NCBI RefSeq assembly: GCF_000935215.1
Contig: NZ_JXXD01000315.1
Coordinates: forward strand, 1-64,000
Source of the DNA: Stutzerimonas stutzeri
Lineage (GTDB): Bacteria; Pseudomonadota; Gammaproteobacteria; Pseudomonadales; Pseudomonadaceae
DNA length: 64,000 nt
Direction: 5' to 3'
A program made the position numbers and the translations under genes. Each line of letters begins with the position of its first letter. The stretch's first letter is position 1. The notes beneath the pieces are model-generated. The model did not search any database and was not told where the DNA came from. It saw nothing but the letters and a program-made list of their open reading frames with translations. Below, piece by piece: positions 45,358 to 54,761 of this stretch.

Positions 45358-46329
45358 TCAGCGTGGGCGGACCACGGGCTCCAGCACCTGCAATGCCAGG
45401 TTGCCTTTGTGGGCACCCAGCTTGACCTTGAAGGACGGCATGCCATTGGCACGCATGATCATGTCTTCTGGCATTTCCACCGGGATCACGTCGCCCGGCT
45501 GCATGTTCAGAATGTCGCGCAATTTCAGTTGCCGCCTGACGACAGTCGCGCCGAGCGGAACGTTGACGTCGAGAATGTCTTCGCGCAGCGCCTTGACCCA
45601 ACGCTCATCCTGGTCACTGACGTCCGACTGGAAGCCGGCATCCAACATCTCGCGGATCGGCTCGATCATCGAATAGGGCATGGTCACGTGCAGGTCGCCG
45701 CCGCCGCTGTCCAGTTCGATGTGGAAGGTGGAAACCACCACCACTTCGCTGGGGCTGACGATGTTGGCCAGGGCCGGATTCACTTCCGAATTGACGTACT
45801 CGAAGTTGACGTCCAGCACCGCGTGCCAGGCTTCCTTGAGATCGGTGAAGGCCTGATCAAGCACCATGCGTACGACTCGCAACTCGGTCGGGGTGAACTC
45901 GCGCCCCTCGATCTTGGCGTGGCGACCGTCGCCGCCGAAGAAGTTGTCCACCAGCTTGAACACCAGCTTGGCGTCGAGAATGAACAGCGCGGTGCCACGC
46001 AGCGGCTTCATCTTCACCAGATTGAGGCTGGTGGGTACGTACAGCGAATGCACGTACTCGCCAAACTTCATCACCTGCACGCCACCCACCGATACATCGG
46101 CCGAGCGGCGCAGCAGGTTGAACATGCTGATGCGGGTGTAACGGGCGAAACGCTCGTTGATCATTTCCAGGGTGGGCATGCGCCCGCGAACGATGCGGTC
46201 CTGACTGGTCAGGTCATAGCTCTTGATGGATCCCGGCTCGGAATCGCTTTCGGTATCCACCAGACCGTCGTCGACCCCGTGCAGGAGCGCATCGATCTCG
46301 TCTTGCGAGAGCAGGTCTTGAACAGCCAT
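45358..46329 (-). CDS. fliM: Flagellar motor switch protein FliM
   Basis: A 323-residue C-ring protein. The CheY-P-binding peptide DLLSQDEIDALLHG is at residues 5-18; the middle domain has LVFKLVDNFFGGDGRH and EFTPTELRVVRMVLD; the C-terminal SpoA domain is ~245-320. ATG 46329 (MAVQDLLSQ) begins 13 bases after the fliL stop. Confidence 0.96.
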   Translation of the reverse strand: MAVQDLLSQDEIDALLHGVDDGLVDTESDSEPGSIKSYDLTSQDRIVRGRMPTLEMINERFARYTRISMFNLLRRSADVSVGGVQVMKFGEYVHSLYVPTSLNLVKMKPLRGTALFILDAKLVFKLVDNFFGGDGRHAKIEGREFTPTELRVVRMVLDQAFTDLKEAWHAVLDVNFEYVNSEVNPALANIVSPSEVVVVSTFHIELDSGGGDLHVTMPYSMIEPIREMLDAGFQSDVSDQDERWVKALREDILDVNVPLGATVVRRQLKLRDILNMQPGDVIPVEMPEDMIMRANGMPSFKVKLGAHKGNLALQVLEPVVRPR

Positions 46330-46342
46330 CTGCGGCAGCCTT

Positions 46343-46876
46343 CTATTGCAATACGAAGTTGGTGAAAAGCACTTGCTCGACGGCAAGCTTGCCAATTTCC
46401 TTCTGCGCCAGTTCCTGCACGCTGGCAGTCGCCTGCTGACGCAGCATTTCCTTGCCCACGGGCGTTTTCAACGCCTCGAAGTCCTGACTGGAAAACAGCA
46501 TGACCAGTCGGTTGCGCAACAACGGCATATGCACTTTCAGTGCATCCAGCGCAGCCTGATCACGCGACATCAATGCAATGCTGACCTGCATGTAACGCTG
46601 GCGCCCCTTGTTGCTGAAATTGACCACGAAGGCCGGCATCAGGACTTCATAGATCGCCGGCTGCTTGCCGGAGGCAGTGGTCGCGGCCTCTTCGGCCTTT
46701 TCGTCACCGAGGTCGCCGCCCTTGTTCATGAAGTAAAGCGTACCGCCGATGGAAAGCCCTACGGCCACCAACATGGCGACCACTATCACCAGGATGAGTT
46801 TCAGCTTTCCCTTGCCTGCCGGTTCCGCTTCCGGCCCGGTTGGCGGCACTGTCGGTGGAGCCTGTTTCTTAGCCAT
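46343..46876 (-). CDS. fliL: Flagellar basal body-associated protein FliL
   Basis: A 177-residue single-pass protein: cytoplasmic Pro-rich start (PPTVPPTGPEAEPAGKGK), transmembrane helix ~26-48 (KLILVIVVAMLVAVGLSIGGTLYFM), periplasmic stomatin-like domain to the C-terminus. It associates with stators. First gene of fliLMNOPQR-flhB; a sigma-54 promoter lies 50 bases upstream. Confidence 0.94.
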   Translation of the reverse strand: MAKKQAPPTVPPTGPEAEPAGKGKLKLILVIVVAMLVAVGLSIGGTLYFMNKGGDLGDEKAEEAATTASGKQPAIYEVLMPAFVVNFSNKGRQRYMQVSIALMSRDQAALDALKVHMPLLRNRLVMLFSSQDFEALKTPVGKEMLRQQATASVQELAQKEIGKLAVEQVLFTNFVLQ

Positions 46877-46925
46877 GCCAAATATCCGTCATCAACAGCG
46901 TTCGATTCTGATTTCAGAAGTTAGG

Positions 46926-46941
46926 AGCAACAGCTGTGCCA
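46926..46941 (-). promoter_or_regulatory. Sigma-54 promoter of fliLMNOPQR-flhB
   Basis: Minus strand TGGCACA-GCTG-TTGCT, matching the sigma-54 consensus except for the last base of the -24 box. Transcription would start near 46915, about 40 bases before fliL. The remainder of 46942-47122 shows no gene. Confidence 0.88.
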
Positions 46942-47122
46942 ACGTCAATGCACGCCGGTACGGCGCAGCGCCTCGGGCTCCAGGCAGAGCGCTCACAAGG
47001 TATCAGGAAAAGGATGGAGATAACGCCTGGATAGGCGGCGCGAAAGCGATTGCAGCGACGGGCGGCAGAAAACCGGCGCGCACCTGAACGGCGGCGCCGC
47101 ATTATCCCTCAAAGCGGATGGC

Positions 47123-48361
47123 TCAGGCGTAGTAGTCGACGAGTCCGCGGTCACCGGCGGTACGACTGGAGGCGATTTCCGTCACGCCGAGCTCCAGCTC
47201 ATCGCCTGCCAGATCGCCCTCACCCGACGCTCCACCCCGCGAGGAGCCACCATCGGCTCCGCCTTGCCAGCCACGCGCCAGCGACTGATCGGATACGTTC
47301 ACGTCCATCAGGTTCATGCCCTGCTGGGTGAACATTTCCCGTAGTCGCTGCATCTGCCCTTCCAGCGCGTCGCGCACCCCCGCATGCGGGCTGAGGAAGG
47401 TCACCTGCGCCTGATCCTTGGTCAGGTCGATACGCACTTCCATACGACCGAGTTCAGCCGGATCGAGTTGGATTTCCGCCGACTTGAGATTCTGGCTGGA
47501 CAGCCACATCACGCGGTCGACGACCGCCTCGCTCCAGCCGGACTGCTGCATCTGTACCGGTTGACCCGGCACCAGTTGCGGACGCTGCGATTGCTGCACC
47601 TGCTGAGCGATGGCCTGGCTCAAGGGGTTGAGGCGTCCCGCAGCCAGTTCGCTGGCGCTGGCACGACTCTCCTTTGGCGCCTCCACGCTTTCCAGCAGGT
47701 CCTTGGTCAGCAATTCCACATCGAGCTCTTCGCCCTCACCCGCGTCCTGACTCGCCAGCAACGCGCTGGCAAAGCCATCGTCAGCCGAGACCTTCGCCTG
47801 CGCATCGGTCAGCGGGTTCTGCAATTGCTGCTGGGCCGTCTTCTGCATAGCTGCCGGGGTTTCGGTCAGCGTACGCATGCCGGCCAGTGTTGCTTCGTCC
47901 GCATCGACGGCCTCATCGCCGGCGATGCCGGCAGCGGCCGTCGGCAGCCCCGGAAGCAGTGAGACAGCATCGACCTCGGTTTCAGGCTGGGCTTCAGACT
48001 CCGCCACAAACTGCGTGCCAAGACCAAGCAGCAGCATTGGATCGAGCTCCGCCTCCGGAATTTCCTCAGCCGGCGTTTCGGGAGGCAAGGTATTGCCGCT
48101 TTCGGCAACCGCCGGCTTCTCGTCGGTGGTCGCCTCCGCCGTTTCCTGCTCGCGCTTGTCCTCGACCGGCTTGTCGCGGCTGGCCTCGTTGCGCACCGAG
48201 CGCTCGGTTGGTTTCGTCTGACGCTCCTTGGCGTAGACATCGGAGAAGCTGGAACTGCCGCTGTCTCGCCCTTCACGCGGCATCTCCGGCGCTTTGGCCG
48301 CAGCTTTGGGACGTGCGTCGACGGAAGGGGATCTAAGCAACAGGTCGGGGGAAACAGCCAT
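47123..48361 (-). CDS. fliK: Flagellar hook-length control protein FliK
   Basis: A 412-residue secreted ruler. The N-terminal half is low-complexity, rich in Glu, Ala and Thr. The C-terminal Flg_hook domain (about 275-365) reads LKSAEIQLDPAELGRMEVRIDLTKDQAQVTFLSPHAGVRDALEG. That domain is followed by a Gly/Ser-rich tail. It meets FlhB to stop hook growth. Own sigma-54 promoter at 48400-48415. Confidence 0.92.
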   Translation of the reverse strand: MAVSPDLLLRSPSVDARPKAAAKAPEMPREGRDSGSSSFSDVYAKERQTKPTERSVRNEASRDKPVEDKREQETAEATTDEKPAVAESGNTLPPETPAEEIPEAELDPMLLLGLGTQFVAESEAQPETEVDAVSLLPGLPTAAAGIAGDEAVDADEATLAGMRTLTETPAAMQKTAQQQLQNPLTDAQAKVSADDGFASALLASQDAGEGEELDVELLTKDLLESVEAPKESRASASELAAGRLNPLSQAIAQQVQQSQRPQLVPGQPVQMQQSGWSEAVVDRVMWLSSQNLKSAEIQLDPAELGRMEVRIDLTKDQAQVTFLSPHAGVRDALEGQMQRLREMFTQQGMNLMDVNVSDQSLARGWQGGADGGSSRGGASGEGDLAGDELELGVTEIASSRTAGDRGLVDYYA

Positions 48362-48399
48362 GAGGTCATTCCGCTACGGATGGATCGTAGCGGAAGCAG

Positions 48400-48415
48400 A
48401 GCAAGTTCCGGGCCA
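48400..48415 (-). promoter_or_regulatory. Sigma-54 promoter of fliK
   Basis: Minus strand TGGCCCG-GAAC-TTGCT, one mismatch from TGGCACG-N4-TTGCW, about 40 bases before the fliK ATG at 48361. Confidence 0.78.
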
Positions 48416-48529
48416 GCAGCATGTTTGCCGGAAAAACACCGGGGATACGCGCTGACATTGCCAGAAATGATGGCCCGACGGGCCGCGGCTCAGCTCTCAG
48501 AAGCGCTTGCGCGTCAGAGATTTGGCCAC

Positions 48530-48880
48530 TCAGCCGTGGCGCTGGCGCTCGGCGCGGAACAGGATGCCGATGATGGCGAACTCTCGCTCGATGGATTCGA
48601 TGAGCGCCGGGGCCTGGGCGAGGTTCTCCTCCCGAGCGGCACTCTCGAGCTCCTGGCAGAGGTCGGCCAGCAGCGTCGCGCCCATGTTGCTGCAGCTGCC
48701 TTTGAAGCTGTGCGCAGCACGCCGCAAGGTTTCAGACTGGTCGGCGAGACAGGCCTGGCGGAGCAGCCGAACGCGCTCCTCGGAGTCGGCAAGAAAGGTA
48801 TCCAGCAGCGCCGGATACTCACTCTCCATCACGTCCTGCAGCGTGGTCAGCACGGCGCTGTCGAGATGAGTGTTGGACAC
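48530..48880 (-). CDS. hptB: Histidine phosphotransfer protein HptB
   Basis: A 116-residue single HPt domain; the phospho-His is His57 in RRAAHSFKGSCSNMGA. In P. aeruginosa HptB relays phosphate from hybrid kinases of the RetS/PA1611 group to the response regulator HsbR. The start is GTG 48880. Follows hsbR by 28 bases. Confidence 0.9.
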   Translation of the reverse strand: MSNTHLDSAVLTTLQDVMESEYPALLDTFLADSEERVRLLRQACLADQSETLRRAAHSFKGSCSNMGATLLADLCQELESAAREENLAQAPALIESIEREFAIIGILFRAERQRHG

Positions 48881-48908
48881 CGGTACACCCCTGAATGAAA
48901 GCGGACGA

Positions 48909-50600
48909 TTATGCCTCAGCCTGCCAGATGAACTCCACGCTCAGCCCGCGTCCATCCGACTGCCAGTCGAATCGGTCGCTCAACTGGCGCACCAGATGCA
49001 AACCGCGACCGCTGAAGCGATCGCTGCCAAACTGCGCCTGCAACGCGCGTGACACATCGAAGCCCGAACCGCTGTCGCTGATGCCGATGCGCAGCCAACC
49101 ACCCTGCGGGGCGGTCTTGATGTTCAGCTGCAGGTGCACATGGCCGTCGACCAACGCCTGCAGACGTTGCTGGCGTAAGTCGTAGTAATGCTTGAAACCG
49201 TCGGCATCACACTTGAGGCTCGAATCGAGGCCGAGCACGCCATGCTCCAGGGCATTGGAATAGAGCTCGCCCAACACGGTGTAGATCTCACCGACACGCG
49301 AGCGCAACTGATTGACCTGCAGCAGGATCTGCAGCAACGAAGGCAATGGATTGCCGCTGCGCAGGCTGTCGGCACGCAGCTCGAGCCGAATCGACCAGTC
49401 CATCGGCCGTGAGCGGTGCGCGGTGGCCGGGGCAATCGACGGCATCGTGATCACCTCCGGGCTGACCACGACCTCGACCAGGCTCAGGTCGTCGTGCTGC
49501 TGGCCGTGGAAATCCAGCAGCGCCTGCTCGATCTCGCCGAACAGCCGTGCAGGATCGTCGTTGGCGTCCAGAGTGGCTAGCAGGCGCTGTTCGCCGAACA
49601 GCTCGTCATTGGCATTGCGGCTCTCGACCACGCCGTCGGACAGCAGCAACAGCCGGTCGCCGGGGGCCAAGGGGTAATGCTCGAACTTGTTGTCCAGCGC
49701 CGCCGGGGAGACGACGCCGAGCGGCAGGTGACGGGACACCAGCGCCGTGCGCCGACCATCCGCGCCGATCAGGTAGCCATCCGGCAACCCGCCATTCCAC
49801 ACCCGCAGACTGCCCTGCTTGGGATCGATATCGAGCAGCGTCGCGCAGCAGAACATTTCCACCGGGAGGATCTGTTTGAGCTTGGCATTCATCTCGCGAA
49901 GGATGTCGGTGCTCGAATACCCCTTCGCCGCCATCCCGTAAAAGGTTTCCGCCAGCGGCATGGCCCCGATCGCGGCGGGCAGGCCGTGGCCGGTGAAATC
50001 GCCGAGCAGGACAAACATCTGCCCCGCCGGAGCCTGCGCCGCCAGCAGCAGGTCGCCGTTGAACAGCGCCTGCGGCGACTGGCGGAAGCGGATGGTCGGC
50101 GCGCTCAGGCAACCAGCATGTGCGACTTTGTCGAAGATCGCCTTGGCGGCCCGATGTTCGTCGAGCAGCTGCTGATTGCGCCTGGCGATCAGGTCGCGCT
50201 GCTCGAGCACGGTCGCCTGCAGGCGGCGCAGGCGATGCATGGCCTGAATCTTGGCTTCGAGAATGATCGGGTTGTAAGGCTTGGCGATGAAGTCGTCGCC
50301 GCCAGCCTCGAGGCAGCTGACCAGCGCTTCGTGCTCGGTCAGCGAGGTGAGAAAGATGATCGGGACCAGCTCATCGCCGGCCAGTTGCTTGATGCGCCGC
50401 GCCGCCTCGAAGCCATCCATTACCGGCATCAGCGCGTCCATCAGCACCAGCTGCGGTCGCTCCTCCTGAAACAGCTCGACCGCCTCCTGCCCATCGGCTG
50501 CCGTCAGCACCCGGTGGCCCTGCTTGGCAACGATGGTGGAAAGCAGCATCCGATCGACCGGGCTGTCCTCGGCGATCAGGATCGACAGCCGCATGGGCAT
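48909..50600 (-). CDS. hsbR: HsbR: receiver, PP2C phosphatase and anti-sigma kinase
   Basis: A 563-residue three-domain regulator. Receiver ~1-120 (phospho-Asp in QLVLMDALMPVMDG), short coiled coil, SpoIIE/PP2C phosphatase ~180-385 (FTGHGLPAAIGAMPLAETFYGMA; LLLLSDGVVESRNAND), and a C-terminal HATPase of the RsbW/SpoIIAB type (ELYSNALEHGVLGLDS; ISDSGSGFDVSRALQ). It switches between phosphorylating and dephosphorylating HsbA. Its ATG lies one base after the hsbA stop, so translation is coupled. Confidence 0.93.
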   Translation of the reverse strand: MPMRLSILIAEDSPVDRMLLSTIVAKQGHRVLTAADGQEAVELFQEERPQLVLMDALMPVMDGFEAARRIKQLAGDELVPIIFLTSLTEHEALVSCLEAGGDDFIAKPYNPIILEAKIQAMHRLRRLQATVLEQRDLIARRNQQLLDEHRAAKAIFDKVAHAGCLSAPTIRFRQSPQALFNGDLLLAAQAPAGQMFVLLGDFTGHGLPAAIGAMPLAETFYGMAAKGYSSTDILREMNAKLKQILPVEMFCCATLLDIDPKQGSLRVWNGGLPDGYLIGADGRRTALVSRHLPLGVVSPAALDNKFEHYPLAPGDRLLLLSDGVVESRNANDELFGEQRLLATLDANDDPARLFGEIEQALLDFHGQQHDDLSLVEVVVSPEVITMPSIAPATAHRSRPMDWSIRLELRADSLRSGNPLPSLLQILLQVNQLRSRVGEIYTVLGELYSNALEHGVLGLDSSLKCDADGFKHYYDLRQQRLQALVDGHVHLQLNIKTAPQGGWLRIGISDSGSGFDVSRALQAQFGSDRFSGRGLHLVRQLSDRFDWQSDGRGLSVEFIWQAEA

Positions 50601-50601
50601 G

Positions 50602-50907
50602 TCAGGCGATCACGAACAATTGTTCGAAATTCGATACCGACAGGATCTTGCGCACGTCGCCATTGCAGTTGAGCAGGCGGATGTCCGCCTCGTCGCCACC
50701 GGCGTGATCGCGCAACAAGAGCAGCATGCCCAGCGCCGAACTATCCATGTAAGTGGTGCCTTGCAGATTGACCACATAACGCTGCGGATTCACGTCCTGA
50801 CGCTGGTAAGCATCACGGAAGGCCTGATGCGCATTGAAGTCGAAGCGTCCGCTGATGGATATGGTCAACTCCTGGCCATCCGTCGAAGGCTGCGAGGTAA
50901 TGGTCAT
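50602..50907 (-). CDS. hsbA: Anti-sigma factor antagonist HsbA (STAS domain)
   Basis: A 101-residue STAS protein. The phospho-acceptor is Ser56 in TTYMDSSALGMLLLL. In P. aeruginosa unphosphorylated HsbA binds FlgM, the anti-FliA factor, and phosphorylated HsbA promotes c-di-GMP signalling through HsbD, so the trio links surface signals to flagellar gene output. ATG 50907 is used. The 237 bases to the fliJ stop hold no recognised gene. Confidence 0.92.
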   Translation of the reverse strand: MTITSQPSTDGQELTISISGRFDFNAHQAFRDAYQRQDVNPQRYVVNLQGTTYMDSSALGMLLLLRDHAGGDEADIRLLNCNGDVRKILSVSNFEQLFVIA

Positions 50908-51144
50908 GTGGCACTCCTGATCCGGTACGTCTTGAAAGCGGCTTGCGAGCAGCCGTCGCGATAAGCGAAATGAACAGCCGTGTACCGGCTGAAAGGCGGC
51001 CATCCGGTTCTGAGACTTATCCTCGGAAGAACCAGATGGCAGCTGAAACGATCTGTTGGCGGTCGCCGCGCTGAAACGCGGTCAAGATTTATCATCCAAG
51101 CAGCGGTACGGCAAGCACGAATCCGGCCTGAGACCGTGGCTGGA

Positions 51145-51597
51145 TCACTGCTCACGCGTTCTCCCGGAAAGCCGCTGGGCGTACTCGTCGAGCAACTTCT
51201 GCTCACGCTTGTCCGCCGCGATCCGCGCCTCCTTCTGATAGCTTTCGACCAGCTTGCTCAGGCCTTCGACACGCGCATGGCGCTGGTGCCACTGCTGGCG
51301 CAGCTTCTTCAGGTTGTCGCGGTACCAGTTGACGCTGCGCTGCTGCTGCCCGATGGCCGACTCCAGCTGCGACAGGAAGCGCTGGTAATTCATCAGCCAC
51401 TGCCCTGAGACGCCCTGACTGCCCTGCTGCATCCATTGCTGCTGGTAGTCGCTGAAGTACTGCTCCAGCTCACCGAGCTTGGCCTCGGCCTGATTCAGCT
51501 GAGTCTGGCCCTGGCCCAGCAACCGTGCGGCTTCCTGCTCGGCCTTTTCGGCCATCTCGATGACCGGCGCCAGGCGCGCCGCCCGACTAGCCGCCAT
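51145..51597 (-). CDS. fliJ: Flagellar export protein FliJ
   Basis: A 150-residue coiled-coil protein (EKAEQEAARLLGQGQTQLNQ; YQRFLSQLESAIGQQQ) that acts in the FliHI ATPase ring and in chaperone cycling. Length matches family (147). Starts three bases after the fliI stop; last gene of the fliE operon. Confidence 0.94.
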   Translation of the reverse strand: MAASRAARLAPVIEMAEKAEQEAARLLGQGQTQLNQAEAKLGELEQYFSDYQQQWMQQGSQGVSGQWLMNYQRFLSQLESAIGQQQRSVNWYRDNLKKLRQQWHQRHARVEGLSKLVESYQKEARIAADKREQKLLDEYAQRLSGRTREQ

Positions 51598-51600
51598 CGG

Positions 51601-52959
51601 TTAGCCGCCCTGCCGTGGATTGAACACCGCTGCGAGCTGCGCCGCGCTGCGCGTCAGGTCCTCGCTCTCATCGAGGCCCTGACGCAGGTAACTGACCATC
51701 TCGGCCTGGCGCGCGATGGCCATATCCGTTTCCGGATCGCCACCTGGCACATAGGCGCCGACACTGATCAGGTCGCGGCTCTGCTGGTAGCGCGACCAGA
51801 GCTGCTTGAAACGCTGCGACGCGCGCACATGCTCGGCGCTCACCACTTGCGGCATGACCCGGCTGATGGAGGCTTCGATGTCGATAGCCGGATAGTGGCC
51901 TTCTTCGGCCAGACGGCGCGACAGCACGATGTGGCCGTCGAGTACACCGCGAGCGGCATCGGCGATCGGGTCCTGCTGGTCGTCACCTTCGGAGAGCACG
52001 GTGTAGAACGCCGTGATCGAGCCGCCGCCCTGCTCGGCATTACCGGCGCGCTCGACCAGACTCGGCAGCTTGGCGAACACCGACGGCGGATAGCCCTTGG
52101 TCGCTGGCGGCTCGCCGATGGCCAGGGCGATCTCGCGCTGGGCCTGGGCATAGCGCGTCAGCGAGTCCATCAGCAGCAGCACGTTCTTGCCCTGATCGCG
52201 GAAGTACTCCGCAATACGCGTGCAGTACTGCGCGGCGCGTAGGCGCATCAGCGGCGCTTCGTCAGCCGGCGATGCCACCACCACGGAGCGCTTGATGCTT
52301 TCCTCGCCGAGGATGTTCTCGATGAATTCCTTGACCTCTCGCCCCCGCTCGCCGATCAGGCCGACGACGATGATGTCGGCCTCGGTGAAGCGGGTCATCA
52401 TGCCCAGCAGCACCGACTTGCCGACACCGGTGCCGGCAAATAGGCCTAGGCGCTGACCGCGACCGACGGTCAGCAAGCCATTGATACTGCGGATGCCGAC
52501 ATCCAGCGGTTCGCTGATGGGGTGGCGCTTGAGCGGGTTGATAACGGGGCCGTCCATCGGCACCCAATCCTCCGCTCTCATGCCGCCCTTGCCGTCCAGT
52601 GCACGCCCTGCGCCATCCAGCACGCGGCCGAGCATGGACATGCCCATGGGCAGCCGTCCGGTATTGACCAGCGGCACGACCCGCGCGCCCGGCGCGATGC
52701 CGGCAAGGCTGCCGACAGGCATCAGATACAGCTTGCCGCTGGAAAAGCCCATCACCTCGGCCTCGACCTCAGTGGGGTGATAACTGTCGTCGTTGATCAC
52801 CAGGCAGCGACTGCCAACGGCTGCGCGCAGCCCTTCAGCCTCCAGCGTCAGACCGACCATGCGCAACAGGCGCCCTTCGAGCATGGGCTGGCTGGGCAGT
52901 TTGATCGCTTCGCCATAGGCTTCGAAACGCTTGGCGAAACTGGTTCGCTCAAGGCGCAT
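51601..52959 (-). CDS. fliI: Flagellum-specific ATPase FliI
   Basis: A 452-residue export ATPase of the F1-beta type: Walker [18 protein letters not shown] (about 170-186), Walker [18 protein letters not shown], and the family block [18 protein letters not shown]. It energises loading of export substrates. It overlaps the fliH end by eleven bases. Confidence 0.97.
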   Translation of the reverse strand: MRLERTSFAKRFEAYGEAIKLPSQPMLEGRLLRMVGLTLEAEGLRAAVGSRCLVINDDSYHPTEVEAEVMGFSSGKLYLMPVGSLAGIAPGARVVPLVNTGRLPMGMSMLGRVLDGAGRALDGKGGMRAEDWVPMDGPVINPLKRHPISEPLDVGIRSINGLLTVGRGQRLGLFAGTGVGKSVLLGMMTRFTEADIIVVGLIGERGREVKEFIENILGEESIKRSVVVASPADEAPLMRLRAAQYCTRIAEYFRDQGKNVLLLMDSLTRYAQAQREIALAIGEPPATKGYPPSVFAKLPSLVERAGNAEQGGGSITAFYTVLSEGDDQQDPIADAARGVLDGHIVLSRRLAEEGHYPAIDIEASISRVMPQVVSAEHVRASQRFKQLWSRYQQSRDLISVGAYVPGGDPETDMAIARQAEMVSYLRQGLDESEDLTRSAAQLAAVFNPRQGG

Positions 52960-53725
52960 CGGGCATGTCCAGATCGATGGTCAGATCGGCGGCAGGGGGA
53001 CGGGTGGCATTCTCGCGCTGCTGTTCGAACAGTTGCTTGATGGCCTGGGTGAGGCGCGTCTCGATGCTCGCATCGATGCGGCTGTGCTCGGTTTCGATAT
53101 GACAGCCACCAGGCAGTAGGCTGCTGTCCTCGAGAATTCGCCAGCTTTCCTCGTGGCGCTCGCGCAGCGCCTTGATCAGCTCGAAGTCCTGCGGATTGAC
53201 GTGGATTCGCACATTGCTGGCGCCCATTGGCAGCAACTTCAGCGCCTCACGCAGCACCTGACGGATCTGGCTGGAATCGATCAGCAGATCACGCTGGATC
53301 ACTTCGCGCGCCATGTGACTGACCAGGGTCGCCATGGCGTGCTCGAGATTGCGATCCTGATCGGCAATCGGCTCGAGCAACTGACCCATCAGCTGCTCAA
53401 GGTTTTCCAGCCGCGGCGCCAACGCGGCCTCGGCCTCCTGCCGCGCCTTGAGCTGGCCGGCATGGAAACCATCTTTCTCGCCAGTGGCGAAACCTTCGTT
53501 GTATGCCTGCTGGCGGATCGCTTCGAGTTCGTCGAGAGTCAGCGGTTTGACTTCCTCGACCGGGACGTCCTCGCTTCGCGCCAGCTCTTCGGCGGGTTCT
53601 TCCACGACCTCTGCCGCAGGCAATTCGTCTTCTTCGCCCTGCGGGTCGAAGCTGGGCAGCGACCATCGATCGAACAGGCTGACGTCTTTCGCACGTATGA
53701 CGTCGCTGGGGTTGTCCTTGGCCAT
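52949..53725 (-). CDS. fliH: Flagellar export regulator FliH
   Basis: A 258-residue protein. An acidic N-terminus with a conserved Trp region ([14 protein letters not shown], binding FliN/FlhA) is followed by a coiled-coil with GxxxG-type repeats ([24 protein letters not shown], about 90-113) and a V-ATPase E-like C-terminal domain. It anchors and restrains FliI. Confidence 0.95.
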   Translation of the reverse strand: MAKDNPSDVIRAKDVSLFDRWSLPSFDPQGEEDELPAAEVVEEPAEELARSEDVPVEEVKPLTLDELEAIRQQAYNEGFATGEKDGFHAGQLKARQEAEAALAPRLENLEQLMGQLLEPIADQDRNLEHAMATLVSHMAREVIQRDLLIDSSQIRQVLREALKLLPMGASNVRIHVNPQDFELIKALRERHEESWRILEDSSLLPGGCHIETEHSRIDASIETRLTQAIKQLFEQQRENATRPPAADLTIDLDMPDAP

Positions 53726-53744
53726 GGGTGGAATTCGTACCTGG

Positions 53745-54761
53745 TTAGATCATCTCTTCGCCGCCCTTGGAACCCAGGACGATTTCACCGGCCTCGGCCA
53801 TGCGGCGAGCAATGGTAAGGATTTCCTTCTGCGCATTCTCGACATCGCTGACACGCACCGGGCCCTTCGCCTCCAGGTCGTCACGCAGCAGCTCGCCGGC
53901 GCGCTTGGACATATTCTTGAAGACCTTTTCCTTGATGCCGTCGTCGGCGCCCTTGAGCGCCATCACCAGCACGTCGGAGGATACCTCACGCAGCAGCACC
54001 TGGATGCCACGGTCGTCGACGTCGGCCAGGTTGTCGAAGACGAACATCAGGTCCTCGATCTGGCTGGACAGGTCCTCGTCCACGTCGCGGATCGCATCCA
54101 TCAGCTGGCCTTCGACGGAGCTGTCCAGATAGTTCATGATGTCGGCCGCACGCTTCACGCCGCCCAGGCTGGCGCGGCTGGTGTTGGTGTTCCCGGAGAA
54201 CTGCTTCTCCAGGATCAGGTTCAGTTCCTTCAGCGCGGCCGGCTGGACGGTATTGAGCGAGGACACGCGCAGGACGATGTCCAGGCGTACCTTGTGGTCG
54301 AAATGCGAGAGCACCTCGCCGGCCTGATCAGGGTCGAGATAGGCCACCACGATGGCCTGAATCTGCGGGTGCTCGTAGCGGATCACATCCGCCACGGCGC
54401 GCGGCTCCATCCATTTCAGGCTGTCCAGACCGCTGGTGTTGCCGCCCAGCAGGATACGGTCGATCAGGCCGCCGGCCTTGTCCTCGCCGAGGGCCTGGGT
54501 GAGCATCTTGCGAATGTAGCCATCGGAGCCCACGCCGAGGCTGGTCTGGTCGCCGACGATCTCGACGAACTCGCTCATCACCTGTTCGATCTGCACCTTC
54601 TGCACGTTGCGCATCTGCGCCATGGCAGTACCGACGCGTTGCACCTCTTTCGGACCGAGGTGACGCAGGACCTGCGCCGCGTCGGTTTCACCCAGCGAGA
54701 GCAGCAGGATGGCGGCCTTGTCGACCTTGTTGAGCTTGGCTTGAACTCGATTGTCATTCAT
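53745..54761 (-). CDS. fliG: Flagellar motor switch protein FliG
   Basis: A 338-residue rotor protein: N domain (LSLGETDAAQVLRHLGPKEVQRVGTAM), middle domain with the EHPQ motif (IRYEHPQIQAIVVAYLDP), and C-terminal torque helix with charged residues (MSKRAGELLRDDLEAKGPVRVSDVENAQ). Its ATG overlaps the fliF stop by eight bases. Confidence 0.97.
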   Translation of the reverse strand: MNDNRVQAKLNKVDKAAILLLSLGETDAAQVLRHLGPKEVQRVGTAMAQMRNVQKVQIEQVMSEFVEIVGDQTSLGVGSDGYIRKMLTQALGEDKAGGLIDRILLGGNTSGLDSLKWMEPRAVADVIRYEHPQIQAIVVAYLDPDQAGEVLSHFDHKVRLDIVLRVSSLNTVQPAALKELNLILEKQFSGNTNTSRASLGGVKRAADIMNYLDSSVEGQLMDAIRDVDEDLSSQIEDLMFVFDNLADVDDRGIQVLLREVSSDVLVMALKGADDGIKEKVFKNMSKRAGELLRDDLEAKGPVRVSDVENAQKEILTIARRMAEAGEIVLGSKGGEEMI

